Of a stretch of 53,908 bases of DNA, positions 25,111-37,302 are shown piece by piece. A model generated the notes under the pieces. That model saw only the letters and a list, made by a program, of their open reading frames with translations. It did no database searches and was not told where the DNA came from. The number at the start of each line of letters is the position of its first letter. Position 1 is the first letter of the stretch. The stretch covers positions 1 through 53,908 of the forward strand of contig NZ_JANHNZ010000011.1 in assembly GCF_024543085.1 (NCBI RefSeq), given 5' to 3'. The DNA is from Granulicatella seriolae. GTDB lineage: Bacteria; Bacillota; Bacilli; Lactobacillales; Aerococcaceae. The position numbers and the translations under genes were made by a program.

Positions 25111-25425
25111 ATGGAAGAACAAGCAAATTTAGAAGTGATTATGAAGTTAATCATGTTTGGTGGAGATGCCAAAAGTAATGCCATGGAAGCTATTCGCTTT
25201 GCTAAACAAGGTGAGTTTAACCAAGCAGACCAATCACTCGCAGCTGCTGATGCTTCTTTACTTGAAGCTCATCATGCGCAAACAGGTCTCTTAACCCAAG
25301 AGGCACAAGGAAACCCCGTCCCTGTCAGTTTATTAATGGTTCATGGACAAGATCACCTGATGACTTCAATAGCTTTTTGCGATTTAGCAAAAGAAATTGT
25401 CGAACTCTATAAAGTGCAAAAGTAA
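25111..25425 (+). CDS. PTS lactose/cellobiose-type subunit EIIA
   Basis: 104 residues. Phosphoryl His H78 with metal-binding D81 in MVHGQDHLMT, at the same numbers as in Lactococcus IIA-lac. All-alpha trimeric family. AGGAGG precedes the ATG, 9 bp after the EIIB stop. Last gene of the transport operon. Confidence 0.93.
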   Translation: MEEQANLEVIMKLIMFGGDAKSNAMEAIRFAKQGEFNQADQSLAAADASLLEAHHAQTGLLTQEAQGNPVPVSLLMVHGQDHLMTSIAFCDLAKEIVELYKVQK

Positions 25426-25437
25426 TAAACAGTGTAG

Positions 25438-25480
25438 CCATATGTAGACGGCCTAGTATCCGTCTACGTGTGGTTTTTTT
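25438..25480 (+). terminator. Terminator after EIIA
   Basis: CCATATGTAGACGG...CCGTCTACGTGTGG with a G-U pair, followed by T7. It separates the PTS genes from ROK kinase-manA, perhaps incompletely. Confidence 0.8.
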
Positions 25481-25574
25481 GGAATCTATTTGAGAAAAAT
25501 TTATAAATGTATTGAAAAGTAGAAGTGCTTTAAGCAAGATGGTGAAGAAGTTGTGTCACGAAAGGAGAATGTCT

Positions 25575-26438
25575 ATGTTAGCTGCTATTGAAGCAGGCGG
25601 AACTAAGTTTGTTTGTACAGTATCTGATGCAGAACTGACTATTGTCGAGAGTATCAAAATTAACACTAGCAATCCAAAACAAACCATGGGCCAGGTCTTT
25701 GAGTTTTTTGATAAATACCCCATAAAGGCAATTGGGATTGGGTCATTTGGTCCGATTGATGTCAACTCTAGATCAAAAACGTATGGGAATATCACTACAA
25801 CACCTAAAGTTGCATGGAGAGATTACCCTTTACTTAACCAAGTCAAAGAAAGATATGCAGTACCAATCGCCTTTACCACCGATGTCAACAGTTCGGCATA
25901 TGGGGAGTATAAATTGGGCGCTGGCAGAGGTTTAGAAAATATTTTGTATCTCACCATTGGAACTGGAATTGGTGGAGGCTATATCTCGCATGGACAAGTC
26001 TATTCAGGGGTTAGCCATCCAGAAATGGGGCATATTCTCATTCAGAAAGAAAAGGATGATGAAGGGCAATCCATGTGTCCATTCCACGAGAATTGTGTAG
26101 AAGGCTTGGCAGCTGGCCCTGCTATTGAAAACAGATGGGGTCAAAAGGGAATTGAATTGGGTCAAAATGCCCAAGTCTGGAAATTGGAAGCCAACTACCT
26201 AGCACAAGCCTTAGTGACTTATACGGTGTCCTTGAGACCAGATATTATTATCTTAGGTGGAGGCGTTATGCACCAACCAAGTCTGTTAGGTCTGATTCAA
26301 GAGGAGTTTCAAAGGCTATTGAACGGCTATGTCGAAATACCTGCCCTAAAAAGTTACATTGTCAAGCCAGTTCTAGGAGATTTAGCTGGGACTATGGGTT
26401 GCTTGCTCCTAGCACAAGAACAGTTACAAGACTTATAA
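25575..26438 (+). CDS. ROK-family fructokinase/mannokinase
   Basis: 287 residues from the ATG at 25575, which lies 7 bp after GGAG. ATP motif AAIEAGGTKFVC, sugar/ATP motif LTIGTGIGGGYI, and the fructokinase-type zinc motif (H in PEMGHILI, then CPFHENC). This subgroup (like B. subtilis YdhR/GmuE) phosphorylates fructose and sometimes mannose. Placed before mannose-6-phosphate isomerase it makes a short hexose-entry module. A longer frame reaching back to 25512 is unlikely. Confidence 0.87.
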   Translation: MLAAIEAGGTKFVCTVSDAELTIVESIKINTSNPKQTMGQVFEFFDKYPIKAIGIGSFGPIDVNSRSKTYGNITTTPKVAWRDYPLLNQVKERYAVPIAFTTDVNSSAYGEYKLGAGRGLENILYLTIGTGIGGGYISHGQVYSGVSHPEMGHILIQKEKDDEGQSMCPFHENCVEGLAAGPAIENRWGQKGIELGQNAQVWKLEANYLAQALVTYTVSLRPDIIILGGGVMHQPSLLGLIQEEFQRLLNGYVEIPALKSYIVKPVLGDLAGTMGCLLLAQEQLQDL

Positions 26439-26456
26439 CATCACATGGAGGTTCTT

Positions 26457-27416
26457 ATGAACGAAATTTTATTTTTACAACCAGTTTTACAAGAAAAAAT
26501 ATGGGGTGGTAGGCAACTAGCTCAATTTGGTTATGATTTGCCCTCAGATAAAGTAGGAGAGTGCTGGGGAATCAGCGCCCATCCAAATGGAGAAAGTGTC
26601 GTAAAAAATGGTAGCCTAGAAGGTCAAACCTTATCTCGCGTGTTTGAAGAAAATCGAGACTTATTCGGTGACTCTAAGGCAGCAGAATTTCCACTCTTGA
26701 TAAAAATTCTAGATGCTCAAGATAATTTGTCCGTCCAAGTTCACCCGGATGATGAGTATGGTAAAGAGCACGCTGGAGAATTAGGCAAAACCGAATGTTG
26801 GTATGTGATTGATGCCAAAGAAGGTGCTGAAATTATTTTTGGGCATACGGCTAAGACTCATGAAGAATTCAATCAACGGATTGATAAGAAAGAGTGGGAT
26901 CAGTTATTCACTCGAGTCCCAGTTAAGGCTGGCGATTTCTTCTATGTAAAGGCAGGGACCTTACATGCTATTGGCTCCGGTATTTTGATTTTAGAAACCC
27001 AACAAAGCAGTGATACGACTTACCGTGTGTATGATTACAATCGTCTGGGAGATGATGGGTTGGAGCGTCCCTTGCATATCCAAGAGTCCAAAGATGTGAC
27101 CATGGTGCCTAATGTAGATGGTACTTTAGCAAGAAAAGAGGTTCAGGTTGGTGATAGCCAGCTGACTTCTTTTGGAGACTATGATTATTTCTCTGTTGAA
27201 AAATGGGATATCGATGGTCAGGTGGCTTTTACCAAAAAACAACCTTACCAACTATGTACGGTCATTGATGGACAAGGAAGTATTGAGATTAACTCTGCTA
27301 CAGATTATCCACTAAAAAAGGGTGATCACTTTATCTTGACCTCCAATTGCAATGAGTGGACCATTATTGGGAAGTTAACTATTATTAGCTCACACCCTGG
27401 TGACTTGAATCAATAA
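26457..27416 (+). CDS. manA: Mannose-6-phosphate isomerase, class I
   Basis: 319 residues. Zinc-site blocks QVHPDDEYGKEHAGELGKTE, FFYVKAGTLHAIG and TYRVYDYNR are those of Firmicutes ManA. It interconverts mannose-6-P and fructose-6-P. The ATG at 26457 follows TGGAGG; the upstream ATG at 26445 is part of that ribosome site. It is 18 bp after the ROK kinase stop. Confidence 0.92.
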   Translation: MNEILFLQPVLQEKIWGGRQLAQFGYDLPSDKVGECWGISAHPNGESVVKNGSLEGQTLSRVFEENRDLFGDSKAAEFPLLIKILDAQDNLSVQVHPDDEYGKEHAGELGKTECWYVIDAKEGAEIIFGHTAKTHEEFNQRIDKKEWDQLFTRVPVKAGDFFYVKAGTLHAIGSGILILETQQSSDTTYRVYDYNRLGDDGLERPLHIQESKDVTMVPNVDGTLARKEVQVGDSQLTSFGDYDYFSVEKWDIDGQVAFTKKQPYQLCTVIDGQGSIEINSATDYPLKKGDHFILTSNCNEWTIIGKLTIISSHPGDLNQ

Positions 27417-27482
27417 AAAACCAAAGAGAGCTTCAAAAATCCTACAAGCTAAAGGATTTTTGAGACTCTCTTTGGTTTTTTT
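27415..27482. terminator. Strong bidirectional terminator
   Basis: AAAAAACCAAAGAGAGC...CTCTCTTTGGTTTTTT, with an inner stem CAAAAATCCT/AGGATTTTTG, between convergent manA and the HD gene. Confidence 0.92.
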
Positions 27483-27500
27483 GCCCATCCCATTTTAAAG

Positions 27501-28169
27501 TTAGTCGATGTCGCCCCACTCTTCGTAAAACTCTTTTAAGTAGCACACCATAAAGTCATGACGTTTTTGTGCCATTTTCTTACCTTCTGCTGTGTGCATC
27601 AGGTTTTTAAGCAGTAACAGTTTCTCATAAAAATGTTCAATAGCGCTGCCATTTTTCGTACGGTAGTCATTAGCAGATTGGCTAGGTTGAAAGACCTCGT
27701 TACCGAGATAAATGGGACGTTTTTTTGCGCCAGAGTAGGCAAAAACTCTAGCTATACCAATAGCTCCAATAGCGTCTAGACGGTCAGCATCTTGTACAAC
27801 CTTATCCTCAATAGAAATAACGGGAACTTGATTAAAGCCTCCTTTGAAACCCACTGCGTCCACAGCATGAAATATTTTTTGAATACTTATTTGGTCGATG
27901 CCCAATTCAGATAGATGTACCATAAACATTGTCTTCACTTTATCAGGATCAGCAACTAGTTTATCATCAAAACGATCATGAAGTAACGCCGCCATTTCGA
28001 TAATAAAGCCTTGTGCTTCTGGTTCAGTTTTAGCAATCTTAATGGCATTATGTCTCACTCGTTGAACATGAAACCAATCATGTCCAGAGTTGTCATTCTT
28101 AAAAAAATCTTCCATTTCAGTTTCAATGACTGCCAATGCCTTCTTTTCAGTGGAAGTATAGTTGTCCAT
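27501..28169 (-). CDS. HD-domain phosphohydrolase (YedJ-like)
   Basis: 222 residues. HD metal motif: His in GHDWFHVQRV, HD pair in ALLHDRFDDK, Asp in VQDADRLDAIGAIGIAR. Cytoplasmic; the family hydrolyses nucleotides or other phosphomonoesters, and the substrate is unknown here. AAAAGGAGA precedes the ATG. It is divergent from the next GH1 gene. Confidence 0.85.
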   Translation of the reverse strand: MDNYTSTEKKALAVIETEMEDFFKNDNSGHDWFHVQRVRHNAIKIAKTEPEAQGFIIEMAALLHDRFDDKLVADPDKVKTMFMVHLSELGIDQISIQKIFHAVDAVGFKGGFNQVPVISIEDKVVQDADRLDAIGAIGIARVFAYSGAKKRPIYLGNEVFQPSQSANDYRTKNGSAIEHFYEKLLLLKNLMHTAEGKKMAQKRHDFMVCYLKEFYEEWGDID

Positions 28170-28389
28170 TATTGTCTCCTTTTAAGACTAGTTTTGTTAA
28201 GTATACCAGAATTTCGGTTCCAAGTTGAACCCCTGTAAATCTTTGTTCTTAATAAGTGCAGGTTACTATTTGGACTTGTTGCTAGCTTCTTTCCTATGTT
28301 TCTGACAGATATGCTTATGATCTTGTTTGAGCACCTCGCCAAATTATCAAAACCCATACTTATGGTAAGCATTTTCAAAATAATTCTAT

Positions 28390-28395
28390 TATAAT
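28390..28395 (+). promoter_or_regulatory. -10 box of the second GH1 group
   Basis: TATAAT about 34 bp before the GH1 start at 28429. The -35 is weak, and GTAAGCATTTTCAA in its place may be an operator. Confidence 0.4.
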
Positions 28396-28407
28396 AGAAG
28401 ATAGTAG

Positions 28408-29844
<1,437 letters not shown>

Positions 29845-29940
29845 GGATTGATATTATCTGACAGATTCAATAAAGATAGCTTTTGACTTTAGTAAGTTAT
29901 GCTTGCCTCTTCGGTCAAAAGAGCCAAAAGGAGATAGACT

Positions 29941-30594
29941 ATGAAAAAAACACTATATATCATGCGACACGGGCAAACATTATTTAACCAACAGCAACGA
30001 ATTCAAGGTTGGTGTGATTCTCCCTTAACCGAAGAGGGTGAGAAACAAGCTTTAAAGGCCAGAGAGTATTTCCAAAATGAGGGGATTACCTTCGATGAAT
30101 GCTATTCATCCACCCAAGAACGGGCAAGTGACACCTTAGAACTGGTTACTAATCACGCGCCCTACATTCGATTGAAAGGCATCAAAGAATGGAACTTTGG
30201 CAAGTTTGAGGGGGCTAGTGAATACCTCAATCCTCCAAGAAACCGTAAAGGACAACAATCTTATGAGGATTACTTCGTTGCCTATGATGGGGAATCCAAT
30301 GTAGATGTGGCAAAAAGAGTCCGCCAAACGCTAGATGACATTTTCGAGGAAGATGAGAGTAAAACAGTTCTGGCTGTTAGTCACGGTGGTGCTATGTGGG
30401 CATTTTTCTTAAGCCTAAACTTAGAAAAATACCCAACTTACATCTCAAGTAATTGCTCCATTCACAAATATGAAATTGAGGACGGTCACTACCAGCTGGT
30501 CAAAGTCATTGATCCAGTCAATGGTATTGTCCATGATTTGGAAGACCAAACGCCAGAAGAGACTCTTATCAAAGACCATGTTTTCTGGCAATAA
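29941..30594 (+). CDS. Histidine phosphatase (phosphoglycerate-mutase-like)
   Basis: 217 residues. Catalytic RHG motif (YIMRHGQTLFN), second His in AVSHGGAMWAF and conserved Arg in QGWCDSPLTEEG. Family members dephosphorylate sugar phosphates or act as cofactor-dependent mutases; the lack of strong GpmA features points to a phosphatase. Its position between two GH1 genes suggests action on a sugar phosphate released from beta-glucosides. AAAAGGAGA precedes the ATG. Confidence 0.85.
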   Translation: MKKTLYIMRHGQTLFNQQQRIQGWCDSPLTEEGEKQALKAREYFQNEGITFDECYSSTQERASDTLELVTNHAPYIRLKGIKEWNFGKFEGASEYLNPPRNRKGQQSYEDYFVAYDGESNVDVAKRVRQTLDDIFEEDESKTVLAVSHGGAMWAFFLSLNLEKYPTYISSNCSIHKYEIEDGHYQLVKVIDPVNGIVHDLEDQTPEETLIKDHVFWQ

Positions 30595-30624
30595 GCTTTA
30601 AACGAAGCGAACAATAACAAATAA

Positions 30625-32058
<1,434 letters not shown>

Positions 32059-32137
32059 GATAGGTAGATGTCACTACTAAACTAGAAAATCAAGGTTTAG
32101 GGTAGTATATACTAATTAGCAAGACAAATTTTTAAGT

Positions 32138-32336
32138 CGAAAAGAGTCTCTAGGTCATCTGACAGAAATAGCGGTGTAAAGCATAGCTGACGCACAGTGA
32201 TTGTTGGGGCTGGGCAAAAAGTTTGTAGTAAAATAAAAAAGTTTCTAAATCATAAAATAGTTCCCCAGAAATCTATCAGAAATGGGAACGGCGGTGCCAC
32301 CGTCTTTATTTCTGTCAGATGCTCTAGAGACTCGAA
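32138..32336 (+). repeat. Structured repeat copy R8 with a fragment of another copy (R9) inside
   Basis: The outer copy has arms GAGTCTCTAGGTCATCTGAC and the complement (32305-32333). The core breaks after CAGTGATTGTT. There a piece of another copy is inserted (about 32206-32289): its leader GGGCTGGGCAAAAAGT and left arm ATAAAATAGTTCCCCAGAAA. Then the outer core resumes at CGGCGGTGCCACCG. The inserted arm matches the left arm of R12 for more than 20 bp. The 32059-32630 gap holds this and an operator, no gene. Confidence 0.82.
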
Positions 32337-32538
32337 CACAATAAGAAAAAATTATCCAACTAAATAAAATACTCTACTATTCTGATGTAAAAGCTATTTT
32401 TATAAGAATAGTAGAGTTATTTTTTAGCCTTCTAGGAGACATAATATTACATTTTCGTAACGATTGTTAAAAGGTTATGAAAATTATTAGAGTTTGCTAT
32501 TGATATTTTTGTGAAAAATTGAGAAAATAAGATATGAA

Positions 32539-32554
32539 TGTAAAGCGTTTTACA
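32539..32554. promoter_or_regulatory. Palindromic cre/LacI-like operator before the ABC-PASTA operon
   Basis: TGTAAAGCGTTTTACA is a near-perfect 16-bp palindrome with a CG centre, about 77 bp before the permease start; a TATAGTATAA -10-like stretch follows at about 32598. It resembles CcpA/LacI-family sites. Confidence 0.5.
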
Positions 32555-32630
32555 AGAACTAAGCAATCAAATGAAAAGTTATCGTTCATTGTTTATAGTA
32601 TAACTTCAAACAAGATCAGGAGGGGTAAGG

Positions 32631-34157
32631 ATGAATTTTTTAAAACGTGCATGGTTAAGTGTTAGTAGGAGAAAAGGGAAATCAGCACTCTTATTCGCTA
32701 TTGTTTTTATTTTAGGGAATGTGATTGCTGGTGCAATTTCGATTCAACAATCAACCAAGAATGTGGAGAATAAAATTAAGTCAGATATGGGAGCAACAGC
32801 AACCATATCATTAGACTATGAAGCTTTAACTAAGGCTGGGGAAAGTGACCCAAATATTTTTGAAACCATCGTTAGCTTAACTCCTGAACAAATTGAAGCA
32901 ATAGGGAATCTTTCGTATGTGAAATACTATGATTACTCTACTCAAGCTAGTATAGGCGCAGATGCTTTGAAAAATTATATCCCAGATATGATAAAAGAAC
33001 AGATGGGTGGAGCCGAAGATCCTTTCAGTAAATACTATGGTTTTAGTTTGAAAGGTGTTCAATTCAATAAAATTATCCAAATGGAAGAAGGCGCCATTAC
33101 TTTAGAAGAAGGGCGAGTTTTTACAGAGGATGAAATTGCCAAGAATGCAGATGTTGGTTTGATTTCTAAGAAGACGGCAGAAACAAACCAAATTAAAGTT
33201 GGAGATACCATTGTCTTGTCTTCATATACCTTGGATTATGGTACATCTGGCAATGCCAGCGAAGTTAAACCACTCTCAAAGAAAGACTATGCTGTTGAAG
33301 TCATTGGGATTTTTGGAACACCTGCACAAGCACCTAAGAAAGATTCAGATAAAAATGATACAAATTCTGGCGGTCTTACCCAAGATGAATGGACCAAGGC
33401 TTACCAAGAACAGACAACCATGAATACTATTTATGTTCCAAATGGGTTTGTTAGAACGATTAATGCAGAAAATATGGCCCAAAGAGCTACTGAAGATCCA
33501 GAAATGGACTTGAGCAAAATTCAAGATTACTACACACCAATCTATGTGTTGAACAAACCGGAAGACGTGGATTACTTCAAAGAAGAAGCACAAGCAATGT
33601 TGCCTGAATACTATGTGGTTAAGGCAAGTTCTGATGCCTACGATACCATTGCTGCACCAGTTCAATCTATGTCTAAGATGGCAGGATACGTTTTGATTGT
33701 GGCTATCATCGCTACTATCATGATTATCACTCTTGTCGTACTTCTCTTCCTACGTGACCGCAAACATGAGCTAGGAATTTACCTGTCATTTGGAGAAGCT
33801 AAGGGTAAAGTTGTTGGTCAAGTCTTAGCAGAAGTATTTATGATTGCATTTGTTGCCATCAGCCTTTCTGTTTTTAGTGGGAATATGATTGCCAAAGGCT
33901 TATCAGGCTCTCTCATTCAAAACCAAATTGAAAATCAAGCCAGTCAAAATGGTGGAAGCATTACCTATGACTTATCCATGATTGAGTTCAATCAAAATGA
34001 TTATACCCAAGAGGATGTTGTGGCAGCCTATGAGGTTAGTTTAACACCAGGCTATATTGCTGCTATGTATAGTGTTGGTTTAGGAACGGTTCTAGTCGCA
34101 ACACTTGTACCAATGATTTATATTGTTCGCTTAAATCCTAAGAAGATTATGATGTAG
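32631..34157 (+). CDS. ABC transporter permease, MacB/FtsX type
   Basis: 508 residues. One N-terminal membrane helix after KRAWLSVSRRKGKSALL, then a large extracytoplasmic MacB-like domain (about residues 40-340) rich in acidic residues, then three C-terminal helices (VLIVAIIATIMIITLVVLLF; EVFMIAFVAISLS; GLGTVLVATLVPMIYIV). This is the topology of mechanotransmission ABC systems such as LolCDE, MacB and FtsEX. It forms an operon with its ATPase and a PASTA protein. Substrate or target process is unknown. AGGAGGGG precedes the ATG. Confidence 0.85.
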   Translation: MNFLKRAWLSVSRRKGKSALLFAIVFILGNVIAGAISIQQSTKNVENKIKSDMGATATISLDYEALTKAGESDPNIFETIVSLTPEQIEAIGNLSYVKYYDYSTQASIGADALKNYIPDMIKEQMGGAEDPFSKYYGFSLKGVQFNKIIQMEEGAITLEEGRVFTEDEIAKNADVGLISKKTAETNQIKVGDTIVLSSYTLDYGTSGNASEVKPLSKKDYAVEVIGIFGTPAQAPKKDSDKNDTNSGGLTQDEWTKAYQEQTTMNTIYVPNGFVRTINAENMAQRATEDPEMDLSKIQDYYTPIYVLNKPEDVDYFKEEAQAMLPEYYVVKASSDAYDTIAAPVQSMSKMAGYVLIVAIIATIMIITLVVLLFLRDRKHELGIYLSFGEAKGKVVGQVLAEVFMIAFVAISLSVFSGNMIAKGLSGSLIQNQIENQASQNGGSITYDLSMIEFNQNDYTQEDVVAAYEVSLTPGYIAAMYSVGLGTVLVATLVPMIYIVRLNPKKIMM

Positions 34158-34169
34158 GGAGGGAAATGT

Positions 34170-34844
34170 ATGCCGTTATTAGAAACGAAAGATTTGACTT
34201 ACTATTACCAAGATGGTGAAAACAGACGTTATATTTTAAAAGGAACCAATGTATCATTTGAAAAAGGGAGATTTTATACAATCCTAGGGCAATCAGGCTC
34301 TGGTAAAACCACTTTCCTATCCCTAATTAGCGCTTTAGAAGAACCTCGTGAAGGCACAGTTTATTATGAAGGTAAGAATATCAAAGAAATTGGTTATGAA
34401 CATTTTCGTAGAAACAATATTGGAATCATCTTTCAAAGCTATAATCTGATTCCTTATATGACAGCCGTTGAGAATGTCTTAGTCCCAATGTCAATCACAG
34501 AAAATGAACTACCAGACAACAAGTCTGAGGTGGCATACAACCTGTTAGATTATATTGGAATTGTTAAAACCAAGGCAGATCGTATGGTTAACCAACTCTC
34601 AGGGGGAGAACAACAACGGGTTGCCATCGCTAGAGCCCTAGCGACTAATGTTGAAGTTATTCTGGCTGATGAACCGACAGGAAACCTTGATGAAGAAATG
34701 GAAATTGAAATCGTAGAGATTTTTAAAAAATTAGCTCATGAGCATGGCAAATGTGTGATTGTTGTTACTCACTCGAAAGAGATTGCCGAACAATCAGATG
34801 AAATTCTCTACCTGAACAAAGGAGTATTGAAAGAATATGAGTGA
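34170..34844 (+). CDS. ABC transporter ATP-binding protein, MacB/LolD type
   Basis: 224 residues. Walker [11 protein letters not shown]-loop [16 protein letters not shown], signature [15 protein letters not shown], Walker [14 protein letters not shown]-loop VTHSKEIA. Partner of the preceding permease (12 bp gap). The stop overlaps the PASTA gene by 8 bp. Confidence 0.93.
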   Translation: MPLLETKDLTYYYQDGENRRYILKGTNVSFEKGRFYTILGQSGSGKTTFLSLISALEEPREGTVYYEGKNIKEIGYEHFRRNNIGIIFQSYNLIPYMTAVENVLVPMSITENELPDNKSEVAYNLLDYIGIVKTKADRMVNQLSGGEQQRVAIARALATNVEVILADEPTGNLDEEMEIEIVEIFKKLAHEHGKCVIVVTHSKEIAEQSDEILYLNKGVLKEYE

Positions 34845-36429
34845 TTTCTTGTCGAAGTTTTCTGGAAATAAATACAAAGACTTGTTAGAAGAGGATAAGA
34901 AAGGTACAGATGTACCTACTGAAAAAGAAGGTGAAAGTGGTCCTGAAGTGGTTGACCCAACTACTAGAAAACGACCAGTTCCTAAAATGTCTGCCTTCGA
35001 AGCTGACCCTACTGTAAGCTTAGACCCAGAATTGGCTTCGACAAATCAAAAGAATGAAGAGGCAGCAGCCAACAAAGAAATTCCTAGTCGGCAAGAAGCT
35101 AGACAAACTGCTACTTCCACACCACCACCTGTGCCACCAACTAGTGGACGGCGGGATGATTTTGAAGAAGAAACCGAAATAGACCCTACTTATCAAAACA
35201 AGAAAAAGCGTAAGCGGCTGATGTTTATTGGTGGTGCTATTGCGGCCTTGCTATTGGTTATTTTTGCAGTCTATCAATTGACACATGTTACGATTCCAGA
35301 TTTTGTTGGGAAACCAGTATCAGAGTTGCGTGCATGGGGCACTAAAAATGGTGTTGATTTTACGGCTGAGCAAGCCTTCAATACAAGCATTGATGCTAAC
35401 ATGATTGTTTCTCAAGAAGCAAAGGGTGGTAGCAAAGTTCGTAAAGGGTCTACTGTTGCCATCGTGGTTTCTAAAGGGGCAGATCCAGAAGAAGTAATTG
35501 CTTTACCAGATTTTGCTAATCTATCAGCAAGTCAAGCCCAATCTTGGATTGATGAAAACAAAGCGTCCAATTTAAGGATGGTGAAGCAATTTGATGAAGC
35601 TACGCCTGCTGACCAATTCATGAAGTTAGAGATTACATCGTCTGGTGTGACCGCTAGTGATTATAAACGTGGAGACCGTGCCATTGTTTATTATTCTAGA
35701 GGGCCTGAAGTATTAGAAAAGAATATTGATGTTCCTGATTTTGCTGGTAAAACCAAGACTGATGTGGAGACTTGGGTTAGAAGCAACGAGATTGCGATGA
35801 CCTATACAGAGCAGGCTAGTAATACCATTGAGGCCAATAAAGTTATTTCCCAATCCATTACAGCCGGTCAAAAAGTGGCTAAAAAAGATAAGATGGAAGT
35901 TGTTGTTTCAGTTGGAAAAGGTGTTACTGTTCCAGATTTTTCACAATTATCTCCTGATATGGCTGCGACAGTAGCAGGCCTTACCCCTCTTGTTAAGTAC
36001 CAATTTAGCACAACAACCCCTTATGGTTATTTGATTTCCCAATCGATTGAATCAGGGGCTCAATTAACTGAAAAGGATGATAAGAATATTGTATTGGTCT
36101 ACTCACAAGGGGAGCCTTATTTAAAGGATTTAACTGGTAAAAACAATAGTGAGTTGCAAAAATACTTCTTCGATGAATTCCAAGCTAAGGGAGCAGATGT
36201 GACCTATGTGGCTTATTATGTGGATTCTAGCCAGCAAAAAGGTACAGTGGTCAGACAAAGTGCCTATGAACAGATTATTCCGCTAACCTTTGAAGTGTGG
36301 TTAGGTATTAGTAACGGTGTTTATCATGATGGCAGTGGCGGTGGAGATAGTTCTACTTCTGACACATCAAGTACCTGGACCAATGCTCGAGATGAACAAC
36401 CCAAAGAAGAAAAAGAGTCAGAAGAGTAG
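34837..36429 (+). CDS. Membrane-anchored PASTA-repeat protein without kinase domain
   Basis: 530 residues. Residues 1-125 are charged, low complexity and cytoplasmic, with possible phosphosites in SAFEADPTVSLDPE. One membrane helix (about 131-150) follows basic KKKRKR. Outside are about four to five PASTA-like repeats (VTIPDFVGKPVSELRAWG; LPDFANLSASQAQSWI; VPDFAGKTKTDVETWV; VPDFSQLSPDMAATVAG; LKDLTGKNNSELQKYF), and an acidic, Gly/Ser-rich tail. PASTA modules bind muropeptides or lipid II. No kinase domain is present, and the gene is fused into an ABC operon (8-bp overlap). Likely a cell-wall sensor coupled to the ABC pair. Confidence 0.85.
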   Translation: MSDFLSKFSGNKYKDLLEEDKKGTDVPTEKEGESGPEVVDPTTRKRPVPKMSAFEADPTVSLDPELASTNQKNEEAAANKEIPSRQEARQTATSTPPPVPPTSGRRDDFEEETEIDPTYQNKKKRKRLMFIGGAIAALLLVIFAVYQLTHVTIPDFVGKPVSELRAWGTKNGVDFTAEQAFNTSIDANMIVSQEAKGGSKVRKGSTVAIVVSKGADPEEVIALPDFANLSASQAQSWIDENKASNLRMVKQFDEATPADQFMKLEITSSGVTASDYKRGDRAIVYYSRGPEVLEKNIDVPDFAGKTKTDVETWVRSNEIAMTYTEQASNTIEANKVISQSITAGQKVAKKDKMEVVVSVGKGVTVPDFSQLSPDMAATVAGLTPLVKYQFSTTTPYGYLISQSIESGAQLTEKDDKNIVLVYSQGEPYLKDLTGKNNSELQKYFFDEFQAKGADVTYVAYYVDSSQQKGTVVRQSAYEQIIPLTFEVWLGISNGVYHDGSGGGDSSTSDTSSTWTNARDEQPKEEKESEE

Positions 36430-36493
36430 AAAGTTTGTCGTATGAAATGGAAATTGAGTGAAAAGTTTCTAATCAAATAAAATTAATTTTTAA

Positions 36494-36672
36494 TCATGAA
36501 AGAGTCTCCAAACAAGTGTCAGAAATAAGGGTGTTAAGTATTGCTTACACTCGGTGATAGTAACGGTTTTAGCCGATTACAACCACTTAGACCAGCTAGG
36601 CCTGAAAGCCTTGGTTTACGTCAATGTCACCGTATTGATTTCTGCCCCTTATTTGGGGACTCTCTTGTGTGA
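36494..36672 (+). repeat. Structured repeat copy R10 (degenerate)
   Basis: The 36430-36836 gap holds this copy only. Arms GAGTCTCCAAACAAGTGTCA and CTGCCCCTTATTTGGGGACTC still pair at the ends but less well inside; P2 (GGTTTTAGCC) and P3 (CCTGAAAGCCTTGGTTTACG) have decayed. It looks like the oldest copy. A short ORF read across it is a by-product. Confidence 0.75.
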
Positions 36673-36836
36673 GTTAAAAAATGTAATTTTTTCCAATCTA
36701 GAAATCTCTTGCTTTAATAAACGAATGACAATCAAGAGACTTAATCTTAAGATTCATTAAGACAATTGAAAATCTAATTTGGATACATTAGAATAGTTAT
36801 AAATAAGTAGGTCTAGTTTATGGGAGGAGGATGTCA

Positions 36837-37277
36837 GTGGATTCAAAGCTTTATACAGAGGCAGTGCTTCGTTTAAGAAGAGAAGGTATTCGTGTTACTC
36901 CACAAAGAGAAGTTATTTTGAATTTATTAGTGAATGGACCTGTAGATCACCCAAGTGCGGATGAGATATATCAAGCCTTGGCGCCAGAATTCCCTAATTT
37001 AAGTGTTGCGACAATCTATAATAATCTCAGGCTCTTTACAAAGATTGGTTTGATCAAAGAGATGACTTATGGAGATGCGTCTAGCAGATTTGATTTTTCA
37101 TCAACACAGCATTATCACGCCATTTGTCAAAAATGTGGTCGTGTAGTGGATCTTTACTACCCAATCCTAGATGATGTAGAGATGGTAACAGAGAATTTAA
37201 CTGGATTTAAAGTTTCAGGACATCGAATGGAAGTATATGGAATTTGCCAGCAATGCCAAGAAGATGAACGTGTTTGA
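36837..37277 (+). CDS. perR: Peroxide-responsive repressor PerR (Fur family)
   Basis: 146 residues from GTG at 36837, which fits GGGAGGAGG at 6-bp spacing; the ATG at 36831 abuts that site. All PerR marks are present: Asp in SRFDF, two His in HYHAIC, and Asp (not the Fur Glu) in VVDLYYP for the regulatory metal; CQKC and CQQC for structural zinc. Oxidation of the metal-binding His by peroxide would derepress its regulon. The 3' end is 25 bp before pgdA. Confidence 0.9.
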   Translation: MDSKLYTEAVLRLRREGIRVTPQREVILNLLVNGPVDHPSADEIYQALAPEFPNLSVATIYNNLRLFTKIGLIKEMTYGDASSRFDFSSTQHYHAICQKCGRVVDLYYPILDDVEMVTENLTGFKVSGHRMEVYGICQQCQEDERV

Positions 37278-37302
37278 AGAGGAATGTTAAGAGGGGTGGA
37301 CA

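Noticed and set aside
25435-25574. Extended start of the ROK kinase at 25512
   Set aside because: The extra residues are not ROK-like and the AAAGGAG site points to 25575.
36554-36760. 68-residue ORF
   Set aside because: It is read across degenerate repeat R10 without a ribosome site.
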